Part shown: one piece after another, positions 37,291-45,464 of the stretch
How positions within the stretch are numbered: the stretch's first letter is position 1
How the letters are laid out: every line of letters begins with the position of its first letter
Assembly: GCA_023300375.1 (NCBI GenBank)
Contig: JALZWO010000020.1
Span: forward strand, 1 to 64,000
Direction: 5' to 3'
Length of the DNA stretch: 64,000 nt
Source of the DNA: Granulosicoccus sp.
GTDB taxonomy: Bacteria > Pseudomonadota > Gammaproteobacteria > Granulosicoccales > Granulosicoccaceae
Notes under the pieces: generated by a model
Database searches by the model: none
What the model saw: only the letters and a program-made list of their open reading frames with translations
What the model was told of the DNA's origin: nothing
Position numbers and translations under genes: made by a program

Positions 37291-38762
37291 AATGTTTGTC
37301 CCACTGATCTACCTGCCCCTTCGGGCAGCGACAACTCCTTGTGTTGCCTTGCGATATCCGCAAGCGCTGCAGCTACTTCTGCCTCAGGCAAACAAGCCGA
37401 TCTTGTTTCCAGTGAAACATGAAGCAACATGTGCTCTCCTGTGGCTAACAGACGGCCATCGTCGTGGTATAAATGATGGAAAAGATGCATCTTTTTGCCC
37501 TCTCCTTTTAGCACTTGCGTTGTTGTATAAATAGTCTCGTTTACACGCACTTCATCCAGATGGCGAATATGAGTTTCCACTGTGAAGAACGATTTTCCTT
37601 TGTCGATGTAGGCCGCGTTACAACCAATCATTCGCATAAATGAATCAGTCGCATCGCCAAAACACTGTAAGTAACGTGCTTCGTTCATGTGATTGTTGTA
37701 GTCGGTCCAATCAGGTGGAATACGTCGCCGAGAGGTCTGTATAGGTTGCGAGGTATCATTAGTTGCCTGCGTACTATCTTGACTAGCACCTTTATCAAAT
37801 AGTTTCTTTTCGTAGTCGGCTAGTACTAGGCCTGCACCCCATTCGTTAGCTTTGAGTGCCTGCTGGATTGCCACCAAATTATCGTCTCTTATTCGCTCGA
37901 GCTCTCTAATAGAATAGTGCCCACTCTGTGCATCCGATTGTCCAGCAATGAGATCAACCAACTCATCGTTATACTCTGGCACGTCCATCAGCTTGGTCCA
38001 TGGCCACGTTAAACATGGACCAAACTGAGCGAGAAAATGCCGCATACCAGCCTCACCACCGGCAATACGGTAGGTTTCGAAAACACCCATTTGCGCGTAA
38101 CGTAGTCCGAAGCCATAGCGGACAATATCGTCAAGCTCCTCGGTAGTCGTGATGCCATCTTTGATCAGCCAGAGTGATTCTCGCCAGATTGCCTCTAGTA
38201 ATCTGTCTGCTACAAAGGCCTCGATTTCTTTGCGCACATGAACGGGTTTCATCCCCATATCACGATAGAACGCCTGTGCTTTTTCGATGGTAGCTGGCAC
38301 CGTACCCTTGCCACCGACGACTTCAACCACAGGTAGCAAATACACCGGATTAAACGGGTGCGCTACGATCAAACGCTCAGGGTGCTTCATTTGAGCTTGT
38401 AGATCACTGGGCATGATGCCAGAAGTAGAAGAGGCAAAAATGGCGTCAACAGCGGCATAGCGTTCTGCTTCTGCATACACTGCCTGCTTTACCTCTAAAC
38501 GCTCGGGTACACTTTCAATGATGAGATCAGCACCGCTCACAGCTTCCTGTATTTGCTCACACCAACGCAACGTGCCTTTAACTGGACGCTGTGCCATGGT
38601 CAGTTTTGCATAAGCATGCTCAGCGTTATCCAGCACCGCCTGCACGCTGGTTTTTGCATTACCGGCAGGGTCGTATAGCTGCACATCAATGCCATTTTCT
38701 AACAAGCGCGCCACCCAGCCAGCGCCGATGACTCCACCACCTAGACAAGCAACTGTTTTCAT
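37287..38762 (-). CDS. L-carnitine dehydrogenase fused to betainyl-CoA thioesterase
   Basis: A 491-residue fusion. Residues 1-about 310 are a 3-hydroxyacyl-CoA-dehydrogenase-type L-carnitine dehydrogenase: NAD motif LGGGVIGAGW (about 6-15), ESVPERLEVK, VAHPFNPVYLLPVVEVVGG and EAFVADRLLEAIW. A linker follows, then a hot-dog thioesterase (about 345-470) with RIPPDWTDYNNHMNEARYL and MHLFHHLYHDDG. The dehydrogenase makes 3-dehydrocarnitine; the thioesterase would hydrolyse betainyl-CoA to glycine betaine after the cleavage enzyme has acted. Such CDH-TE fusions are known in some proteobacteria. Five nucleotides separate it from the upstream cleavage-enzyme gene. Confidence 0.88.
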   Translation of the reverse strand: MKTVACLGGGVIGAGWVARLLENGIDVQLYDPAGNAKTSVQAVLDNAEHAYAKLTMAQRPVKGTLRWCEQIQEAVSGADLIIESVPERLEVKQAVYAEAERYAAVDAIFASSTSGIMPSDLQAQMKHPERLIVAHPFNPVYLLPVVEVVGGKGTVPATIEKAQAFYRDMGMKPVHVRKEIEAFVADRLLEAIWRESLWLIKDGITTTEELDDIVRYGFGLRYAQMGVFETYRIAGGEAGMRHFLAQFGPCLTWPWTKLMDVPEYNDELVDLIAGQSDAQSGHYSIRELERIRDDNLVAIQQALKANEWGAGLVLADYEKKLFDKGASQDSTQATNDTSQPIQTSRRRIPPDWTDYNNHMNEARYLQCFGDATDSFMRMIGCNAAYIDKGKSFFTVETHIRHLDEVRVNETIYTTTQVLKGEGKKMHLFHHLYHDDGRLLATGEHMLLHVSLETRSACLPEAEVAAALADIARQHKELSLPEGAGRSVGQTL

Positions 38763-38767
38763 GGCTT

Positions 38768-39676
38768 TTACTCAAGATCTCGTTTTTGCAAATTAAGTTT
38801 TTTGCGTACCTGCTCAGGCCCAATAACATTGGCACCCAATGACTCAATAATGGTGACAGCACGCTCCACCAGCTGAGCATTGGTCGCAAGCTCGCCTCGG
38901 TTAATCATCAAATTATCTTCAAGGCCGACACGCACATTACCCCCAGCCAACACCGACGCTGCCACGTACGGCATCTGATGACGACCCAGAGCAAATGCTG
39001 ACCATGTCCATGCCTCCGGAATATTGTTAACCATCGCCATAAACGTATTCAGATCATCCGGCGCGCCCCAAGGCACACCCATACAACATTGCACCAGAGC
39101 ATCCTCATTGAGAATTCCGGTTTCTACCAAATTTTTCGCAAACCATAAGTGCCCCGTATCAAACGCCTCGATTTCAGGCTTCACTCCCGCCTCAGTCATC
39201 ATCTTGCCCATAGCTCTGAGCATCCCAGGTGTGTTGGTCATGACATAGTCACTCTCGGCAAAATTCATGGTGCCACAATCCAGAGTGCAGATTTCTGGAC
39301 GACAGGCCAGAACATGTGCAACACGCTCTGAGGCACCGGCCATATCAGTGCCCTCGATCAATGGCAAAGGCTGCTCGGTATTGCCAAACACCATATCCCC
39401 ACCAACGCCTGCTGTCAGGTTCAGCACAACGTCAACATCTGCCGCACGAATGCGCTCGGTGAGTTCACGATAAAGGGCAAGATCACGACGTGGTACGCCG
39501 GTTTCGGGATCGCGAACATGGCAGTGGACAATGGCAGCACCAGCTTTAGCCGCATCGATAGCACTGTTGGCAATTTGTTCGGGTGAACGCGGCACTAGGT
39601 GGCTTTTATCTTGAGTGGCACCAGCACCTGTAACGGCACAAGTTATGAACACATCCTTATTCATCGATAGCGGCAT
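38768..39676 (-). CDS. Dehydrocarnitine cleavage enzyme (BKACE/DUF849 family)
   Basis: A 302-residue beta-keto acid cleavage enzyme. Family marks: FITCAVTGAGATQDKSHLVP, KAGAAIVHCHVRDPETGVP (metal-binding His-x-His), LNLTAGVGGD, ICTLDCGTMNF, PEIEAFDTGHLWFAKNLV, VRVGLEDNLMINRGELA. In carnitine catabolism this type condenses 3-dehydrocarnitine with acetyl-CoA to give betainyl-CoA plus acetoacetate; the adjacent dehydrogenase-thioesterase fusion fits that role. I choose ATG 39676, 9 nt after a GGAGAG ribosome-binding site; the frame is open to 39751. First gene of the minus-strand operon. Confidence 0.87.
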   Translation of the reverse strand: MPLSMNKDVFITCAVTGAGATQDKSHLVPRSPEQIANSAIDAAKAGAAIVHCHVRDPETGVPRRDLALYRELTERIRAADVDVVLNLTAGVGGDMVFGNTEQPLPLIEGTDMAGASERVAHVLACRPEICTLDCGTMNFAESDYVMTNTPGMLRAMGKMMTEAGVKPEIEAFDTGHLWFAKNLVETGILNEDALVQCCMGVPWGAPDDLNTFMAMVNNIPEAWTWSAFALGRHQMPYVAASVLAGGNVRVGLEDNLMINRGELATNAQLVERAVTIIESLGANVIGPEQVRKKLNLQKRDLE

Positions 39677-39832
39677 TGATTTGTTCTCTCCGAAGGCATT
39701 GGGGCTTTGTAGTGTGGCGTCAGATGCTATAGAAAAAGCGTCCACAGCCACGAGGCCCGATGCGTATATGGTAGCTTACAGACAGCTTTCGATGAAAGAC
39801 CAACATTTCCAACTTGCGACGCTTTAAACGCC

Positions 39833-41017
39833 ATGGACACGCCTGTAGCCCCTGATTTCCGTTCAGCGAACTTTTTAAACCAGCACGTACACTCTATTCT
39901 GAATTTCTATGAGCCTAACGTTCGTGCGCCAGACGGAGGGTTTCACCAGTGCTTTCTAGATGACGGCTCAGTGTACGACAGCGGCACTAGGCATCTTGTC
40001 AGCTCTACACGTTTTGTCATCAACTATGCCAACGCATACCGCCATTACAACATCAAACATTATCGCGAATGGGCCAGTAGCGGGCTGGATTTTCTCTTGC
40101 GCAAACACAGACAGCCCGAGGGTCACTATGCGTGGCTAGTACAAGACGGCGTAGTCACAGACAACCGCGCCATGGCTTACGGACATGCTTTTGTCATGTT
40201 AGCTGCCACGAGTTGTCTGCAAGCAGGTATTGCGAAGGCTGAGCAACATATCGATGAAATTTGGCAATTCATGGAGTTGCATTTCTGGGAGCCTGACTTT
40301 TCAGCGTACGCCGACGAACTCGACAGCACTCTCGAATCACTTGACCCCTATCGAGGACAAAACGCAAACATGCATATGTGCGAGGCATTGATTGCAGCCT
40401 TCGAGGCTACGGGACAACAACGTTATCTGGACAGAGCATGCCTGTTGGCTCAACGTTTTACAATTGAGCTGGCAGGTGCACATGATGGCTTGATTTGGGA
40501 GCACTATGACGTTAACTGGAACAGCGATATGTTGTACAACATCGACAAACCAGATGACCTCTTCAAACCGTGGGGGTTTCAACCTGGACATCAGGTTGAA
40601 TGGAGCAAACTTCTACTTCAACTCAATCAACATGCTCCAGATAAAGCCTTGGCAAATAAAGCTGTTGAATTATTTGATGCAGCAATAGCAATAGGTTGGG
40701 ATAAACAGTACGGCGGTTTGGTCTATGGGGTTGCACCAGATAATACATTCGCCAGCACTGACAAATATTTTTGGGTTCACGCAGAAGCACAGGCCGCAGC
40801 CTGGCGTTTGTACAACGTTACACGTAGCACCACGTACGTGGACTACTACCAAAAAATATGGGAGTACAGTTGGTACAACCTAGTGGATCATGAACACGGC
40901 GCATGGTTCCGCGTAAAACAACGTGACGGTAGTAGCTACAACACGGTGAAATCCCCGCCAGGTAAGACGGATTACCACACCATGGGAGCCTGCTGGGATA
41001 CACTAACCCAACTCTAG
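39833..41017 (+). CDS. AGE-family epimerase/isomerase
   Basis: A 394-residue protein with the (alpha/alpha)6-barrel of the N-acylglucosamine 2-epimerase / mannose isomerase family. Conserved segments: GGFHQCFLDDGS, STRFVINYANAYRHY, AYGHAFVMLAAT, DPYRGQNANMHMCEALIAA, PWGFQPGHQVEWSKLLLQL and KYFWVHAEAQAAAWRLY, which carry the catalytic histidines. Members isomerise free or acylated sugars (mannose-fructose, ManNAc-GlcNAc, cellobiose). Sugar specificity cannot be decided. Divergent from the carnitine operon, 14 nt upstream of a receiver gene. Confidence 0.85.
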   Translation: MDTPVAPDFRSANFLNQHVHSILNFYEPNVRAPDGGFHQCFLDDGSVYDSGTRHLVSSTRFVINYANAYRHYNIKHYREWASSGLDFLLRKHRQPEGHYAWLVQDGVVTDNRAMAYGHAFVMLAATSCLQAGIAKAEQHIDEIWQFMELHFWEPDFSAYADELDSTLESLDPYRGQNANMHMCEALIAAFEATGQQRYLDRACLLAQRFTIELAGAHDGLIWEHYDVNWNSDMLYNIDKPDDLFKPWGFQPGHQVEWSKLLLQLNQHAPDKALANKAVELFDAAIAIGWDKQYGGLVYGVAPDNTFASTDKYFWVHAEAQAAAWRLYNVTRSTTYVDYYQKIWEYSWYNLVDHEHGAWFRVKQRDGSSYNTVKSPPGKTDYHTMGACWDTLTQL

Positions 41018-41031
41018 ACTCGGTTACTTCA

Positions 41032-41460
41032 ATGCCCAATTCATACACAGTCATGATAGTTGACGACAGCCCTGAAGATCGTTATCTGCTTAAGCGCCAA
41101 CTAAAGAAAACCAATCTCAAGCTTGTATTACTAGAAGTATCCAGTGGCAGTAAAGGTATTGAATTGCTAAAAACTCCTCAAGAGGAGTTAGCAATCTCCC
41201 ATCCTGGCATCTCAGGGCCAATTACTATCTTTCTCGATATCAATATGCCTTTAATGAACGGCTGGGAGTTCATCGAGGCACTGGATTTACACAAACTAGA
41301 TATAAAATTAAAACCTACAGTTGTACTAATGTACTCAACATCCGACGATGATGCTGACAAAGACAAAGCGTCACGATATGACGCTGTCGCGCACTACATT
41401 GTCAAAGGCGAATCTTCCCCAGATGTTCTACAGGATGCCATTTTGTCGTCGCATCGATAA
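41032..41460 (+). CDS. Single-domain response regulator
   Basis: A 142-residue receiver domain with no output domain. VDDSPEDRYLL gives the acidic pair, IFLDINMPLMNGWEF the phospho-acceptor Asp, YSTS the conserved Ser/Thr switch and YIVKGES the lysine. The spacing and the extra loop before the acceptor resemble Rcp1-type receivers that answer to hybrid or phytochrome-like kinases. It follows the epimerase gene by 14 nt, probably co-transcribed; its kinase is not evident. Confidence 0.88.
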   Translation: MPNSYTVMIVDDSPEDRYLLKRQLKKTNLKLVLLEVSSGSKGIELLKTPQEELAISHPGISGPITIFLDINMPLMNGWEFIEALDLHKLDIKLKPTVVLMYSTSDDDADKDKASRYDAVAHYIVKGESSPDVLQDAILSSHR

Positions 41461-41484
41461 ATGCGAAAAATAACTGAGAATAAT

Positions 41485-41498
41485 GAAGCTAAAGCTTC
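41485..41498. terminator. Short hairpin between convergent genes
   Basis: GAAGC (41485-41489) pairs with GCTTC (41494-41498) around TAAA, with GAGAA and TTCTC able to extend the stem across a bulge. It lies between the receiver gene and the convergent small gene, overlapping the stop codon of the latter. A possible two-way terminator; no long T-run. Confidence 0.35.
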
Positions 41499-41794
41499 TT
41501 CTCTTTAAGCACCCTAACACTAGTTTCAGAAAATCCAGTCAAAGCATTAATGAAATTCTGATGCCCGTTTAGGACGGTTTCAGATTCATATTCGACCAAT
41601 ACCTGTAGTTGATCGATCCTCGAGACGCTAATGATCTCCAGCTCATCACTACATTCGTAAACATCGTAATCATTCTCTGTCAGAAAATTTTCATCATGTT
41701 CGCTGCTACTCAGCAACGTGTGTATGCGTGCTGAAGTATGAGGATGTCGACAATTGATTTGCACGGTATAGCTGGTGGTTGCTGCAATAGGCAT
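41489..41794 (-). CDS. Small hypothetical protein
   Basis: A 101-residue acidic protein I do not recognise. It has no signal peptide or membrane helix; the pattern of alternating hydrophobic strands (YTVQINC, LEIISVSRIDQLQVLVEYE) suggests a small alpha/beta fold. It starts 4 nt after the Gfo/Idh/MocA stop codon, so co-translation is likely, which is the best argument that it is real. Confidence 0.6.
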   Translation of the reverse strand: MPIAATTSYTVQINCRHPHTSARIHTLLSSSEHDENFLTENDYDVYECSDELEIISVSRIDQLQVLVEYESETVLNGHQNFINALTGFSETSVRVLKEKKL

Positions 41795-41798
41795 TGAA

Positions 41799-42797
41799 TC
41801 ACGAAGCCTTCTTAAGTTTCACGGGCTTACCGCTTTTTCCAGATCGGTATATTGCATCTATAACCTTCTGATTTAGCATGGAATCTTCAAGGGAAAACAC
41901 CTGTTTTTTAGCGGAACCTACTCGCTTTGCAAACGCTTCAATTTCACAGCAGTACTGATCGAGTCCCGTATACCGATAAACCTGCGTCTCGCTGTGTGCT
42001 TGGTTATGAACTCTGACTTCATCGCCTTCATATAGGTTTGAGTTAAATGGTGCGCTGAGCTCAATAAACCCTTCATCACCATGAAACACCATGGTTTGAC
42101 GATTGCCCATTTGGGTTGACACGTACATGCGCATATCGAAGCCGTCAAATGTCAAATTTGCCATCGCAAACCTATCCGTTTTGAACTGAGGATCGAATTC
42201 AACACTTGCGCTCACCGATAAGGGTTCAAGTCCGGTGGCATATCGGGCAGCAACCACAGGATAAACACCAATATCAGGTAAGGCACCACCACCAAGCTCA
42301 GGTTGGTTTCGCATGTTGTTGGCATCGGTATTAAAGTAGGTAAACGATGCGTCTATCATGCGTAATTTGCCTATTGCGCCTTTGGACAACAATGCTTTAA
42401 CTTTTTTCCACTGAGGGTGATAGGTCACCATAAATGCTTCAGAGACCACCACACCAGCTTTATCCCGGGCCTTGATCAGGCGTTTGATGTCAGAAGCTTT
42501 TAATGCAATTGGTTTTTCACACAGGACGTGCTTGCCTGCCTGTGCCGCTTTCACTGCCCATTCAATATGATGAGAGGTTGGCAAAGGAATGTAGACAGCG
42601 TCTATGTCATCGCTGGCAAGCAACTCGTCGTAACTACCAAAAGCCAACGGAGCGTTATAGTTTTTGGCAAGGCGCTGAGCCATTTTGATATCGCGAGAGG
42701 CAATTGCCTCGATACGCGCATTGCTTGCCTTAAAAATAGCTGGAGCAACAAATTCGCGCGCTATTTTCGCTGTAGATAGAATACCGAATCTAATCAT
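41799..42797 (-). CDS. Gfo/Idh/MocA-family oxidoreductase
   Basis: A 332-residue NAD(P)-dependent sugar or cyclitol dehydrogenase. N-terminal Rossmann domain RFGILSTAKIAREFV, IASRDIKMAQRLA, VYIPLPTSHHIEWAVKAAQA, then the active-site lysine motif HVLCEKPIAL, and the C-terminal beta-sheet domain with GGGALPDIGVYPV. Substrate unknown; closest in style to glucose-fructose oxidoreductase / dihydrodiol dehydrogenase-like members. Followed 4 nt later by a small gene. Confidence 0.88.
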   Translation of the reverse strand: MIRFGILSTAKIAREFVAPAIFKASNARIEAIASRDIKMAQRLAKNYNAPLAFGSYDELLASDDIDAVYIPLPTSHHIEWAVKAAQAGKHVLCEKPIALKASDIKRLIKARDKAGVVVSEAFMVTYHPQWKKVKALLSKGAIGKLRMIDASFTYFNTDANNMRNQPELGGGALPDIGVYPVVAARYATGLEPLSVSASVEFDPQFKTDRFAMANLTFDGFDMRMYVSTQMGNRQTMVFHGDEGFIELSAPFNSNLYEGDEVRVHNQAHSETQVYRYTGLDQYCCEIEAFAKRVGSAKKQVFSLEDSMLNQKVIDAIYRSGKSGKPVKLKKAS

Positions 42798-42968
42798 AAT
42801 GACGATGTATTTTGGCGATTGGAACGCAGGTGGCTAATCAGGTTAGCATCGAATGTTTGTATTTTGACTATTTTTGTGCTCAAAAAGACTGAGTGTAATA
42901 GAGACCCTGTGCAAGAGTGGGTATGCCTATTTTTTGTACATCGTGTCTATCCCGCTTAATAATTGTGA

Positions 42969-44228
42969 TCAAGCAAAACGTCTAGCAGCATCAATTGTCA
43001 GCCCCAAACATACGCTACCGAACGCATCGCCCTGAGTATGTCGAGCTTGAGGCATCATTTGCTCAAACACAGAGCGTAAATAGGGCACCCCTGAGGAGCC
43101 CCCAGTATAAAACACGTTGACAACATCAGCAGGTGACAAGAGAGCCTCACTTAGGCCCTGTGCAACGCATGCTCGTAATTTTTCCACATCATTCTCAATG
43201 GCTAGCTGCATATCGGTTCGTGTAACAGCCACATCGATTAACATCTGTTCATCATTCAGCAATTGAATATCGGTTTCAGTATGTTCTGACAACTTGATCT
43301 TGCCAAGTTCAACCGCTCTTGCAAGCGAGTGCCCTAGCCTTTCATCAATAATGGTTTTCAGCGCTTGCACTGGACGCCTCTGCTGTGCATCTAGCAGCAT
43401 CTGCTGTACCTTCGCTTGAACCTGACGCTGGTAAAGAAGAGGAATTTTGTGCCAAGTGGCTAGATCGAAATAGAGTGAACCCGGCAGAGCTCTGGTGGTT
43501 CCCTGTACCAATGAGCCATAACCCAATGAAGGCATAACGCTATGCAAACTTAACAGACGATCAAAGTCTGTACCACCAATGTGAATACCCATAGTGGTCA
43601 ATATATCGTCTTTTCTGTCAGCCTTAGCATGTTGCTCAGGAGATAAACGCAGAACACTAAAATCTGCTGTACCGCCACCAATGTCGACAATGACCACCAG
43701 CTCCTCTTTAGCTAATGTGCTCTCATAATGCAGCGCTGCTGCAATGGGCTCGAGTTGAAACTCTATATGTTCAAAGCCTGCATTTCTTGCTATGACAGCG
43801 AGTTGCTCTTGGGCCTGTGCGTCACGCTTTTGATCATTGTCAACAAAATGCACCGGCCGACCCAACACAACGCTGTCTACCGGCTGATTAGTCTGCTGCG
43901 CAAGTTGTGTATTGAGGAAAATAAAATAATCTTCAATGATGTCAGAGAACGCTACACGGCGATTGCGAACTTGGGTTTTTTCCAGCATGAGCGAGGTGCC
44001 CAACACAGATTTCAAGGAACGCAGTAATCGCCCCTCCACTCCTTGTGTGTACTGGCTCACCGCTCGTTTGCCAAAGGCTGCCTCTACCCCCTCATCGGGA
44101 TAGAAAATTGCACTGGGCACAGCAGTACCTTCACCGTTAATATCCAGCAAATCGGGTTTGCCATTACAAAATATTCCTACACTTGAGTTTGAAGTGCCAA
44201 AGTCAATTCCGGCAATACGATTTAGCAC
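42969..44228 (-). CDS. Hsp70-family protein (YegD-like)
   Basis: A 419-residue actin/Hsp70-fold ATPase. Phosphate-1 AGIDFGTSNSSVGI, GRPVHFVDND, phosphate-2 VIVDIGGGTADFSVLR and the adenosine motif VFYTGGSSGVPYL are present. It consists essentially of the nucleotide-binding domain; the peptide-binding domain and C-terminal lid of DnaK are absent, as in E. coli YegD. No J-domain or GrpE gene is adjacent. Divergent from the YghU-like gene with 173 bp between. Confidence 0.85.
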   Translation of the reverse strand: MLNRIAGIDFGTSNSSVGIFCNGKPDLLDINGEGTAVPSAIFYPDEGVEAAFGKRAVSQYTQGVEGRLLRSLKSVLGTSLMLEKTQVRNRRVAFSDIIEDYFIFLNTQLAQQTNQPVDSVVLGRPVHFVDNDQKRDAQAQEQLAVIARNAGFEHIEFQLEPIAAALHYESTLAKEELVVIVDIGGGTADFSVLRLSPEQHAKADRKDDILTTMGIHIGGTDFDRLLSLHSVMPSLGYGSLVQGTTRALPGSLYFDLATWHKIPLLYQRQVQAKVQQMLLDAQQRRPVQALKTIIDERLGHSLARAVELGKIKLSEHTETDIQLLNDEQMLIDVAVTRTDMQLAIENDVEKLRACVAQGLSEALLSPADVVNVFYTGGSSGVPYLRSVFEQMMPQARHTQGDAFGSVCLGLTIDAARRFA

Positions 44229-44401
44229 AAGCTGATTTTTCCTGAGTGAAGGCTGATATTTACATAACAGAAGGGTTGCTCATCCACAGCCCCAAGACGC
44301 GCGAAGATCCTCGAACGTTAGACCTGACCTTAACGTTGCATATTGTTTATAGTAGAAAGTGTACCTACTATTCAATTTCATTCAATGGACAACGTAAACT
44401 G

Positions 44402-45277
44402 ATGAGTACTGATCAAGAATATACTCCACCCGACGTGTGGAAATGGGAAAGTGAAAGCGGTGGCACGTGGGCGAGTATCAACCGGCCTATCGCAGGCTCC
44501 ACTCATGAAAAGGCACTTGCTGTTGGCAAGCATGATCTCCAACTCTACTCATTAGCAACACCCAATGGAGTAAAAGTGACTGTCATGCTTGAAGAGCTGC
44601 TGGCTAAAGGCATTGACGCCGCAGAATACGATGCTTACCCGATTAACATCGGCGAAGGAGACCAATTCGGAAGCGACTTTGTAGCAATAAACCCTAACAG
44701 TAAAATTCCGGCATTGCTCGATCACAGCACCACCCCACCTACACGCTTATTTGAGTCTGGGTCTATACTTTTATACCTAGCTGAAAAATATGATGCCTTT
44801 CTGCCTAAAGAACCAGCAGCCAGAACTGAATGTATGAACTGGCTTTTCTGGCAGATGGGTAGTGCTCCCTATCTCGGTGGAGGCTTTGGACACTTCTATG
44901 TCTACGCACCTGTCAAAATTGAATACTGTATTGACCGCTTCACAATGGAAACCAAGCGCCAACTTGATGTACTCGAACAACAGCTGTCGAAAAACACGTA
45001 CATTTGTGGCGACGACTACACCATCGCAGATATTGCTATCTGGCCGTGGTACGGTCAAGTCATCTTGGGTAATGTGTACGATGCTGTCGAGTTCCTTGAT
45101 GCAACTTCCTACAAGCATCTGAACCGCTGGGCCAATGCAATCGCCAAGCGAGAGCCTGTGAAACGCGGCTGTATGGTTAACCGAACATTTGGTGAGCCTT
45201 CGTCGCAACTTCGTGAACGACACAGTGCTGCCGACTTCGATACCCAAACACAAGATAAAATTGGGGATGTTAGCTGA
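44402..45277 (+). CDS. yghU: Glutathione S-transferase / disulfide-bond reductase (YghU-like)
   Basis: A 291-residue Nu-class glutathione transferase. The N-terminal extension PPDVWKWESESGGTWASINR and AGSTHEKALAVGKHDLQLYS, the TPNGVKVTVMLEELL helix, FVAINPNSKIPALLD and the LFESGSILLYLAEKY glutathione-binding loop match YghU. E. coli YghU binds two glutathiones and reduces organic disulfides and hydroperoxides. ATG 44402 gives the family start; the frame extends to 44246 without similarity. Confidence 0.9.
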   Translation: MSTDQEYTPPDVWKWESESGGTWASINRPIAGSTHEKALAVGKHDLQLYSLATPNGVKVTVMLEELLAKGIDAAEYDAYPINIGEGDQFGSDFVAINPNSKIPALLDHSTTPPTRLFESGSILLYLAEKYDAFLPKEPAARTECMNWLFWQMGSAPYLGGGFGHFYVYAPVKIEYCIDRFTMETKRQLDVLEQQLSKNTYICGDDYTIADIAIWPWYGQVILGNVYDAVEFLDATSYKHLNRWANAIAKREPVKRGCMVNRTFGEPSSQLRERHSAADFDTQTQDKIGDVS

Positions 45278-45308
45278 ACCTTGGTCATGGTTTTATGAGC
45301 TAAAACAG

Positions 45309-45339
45309 CATTAGCGCACTTTTTCCGAGTGCGCTAATG
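45309..45339. terminator. Perfect 12-bp inverted repeat after yghU
   Basis: CATTAGCGCACT (45309-45320) pairs perfectly with AGTGCGCTAATG (45328-45339) around a 7-nt loop. It lies 32 bp after the yghU stop. No T-run follows on the plus strand, so it may act as an mRNA 3'-end stabiliser or Rho-assisted terminator. Confidence 0.55.
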
Positions 45340-45464
45340 TGAAGTACTTCAGCTCTTGTGATAGTGCGAACCATGTCATACCCAAAGTGATAAGTTGATC
45401 ACTCACCCGAAGCTTTTCACTACGTATCATGCTCGCATTGTTAATCAAAACCGGGGGAACATCG

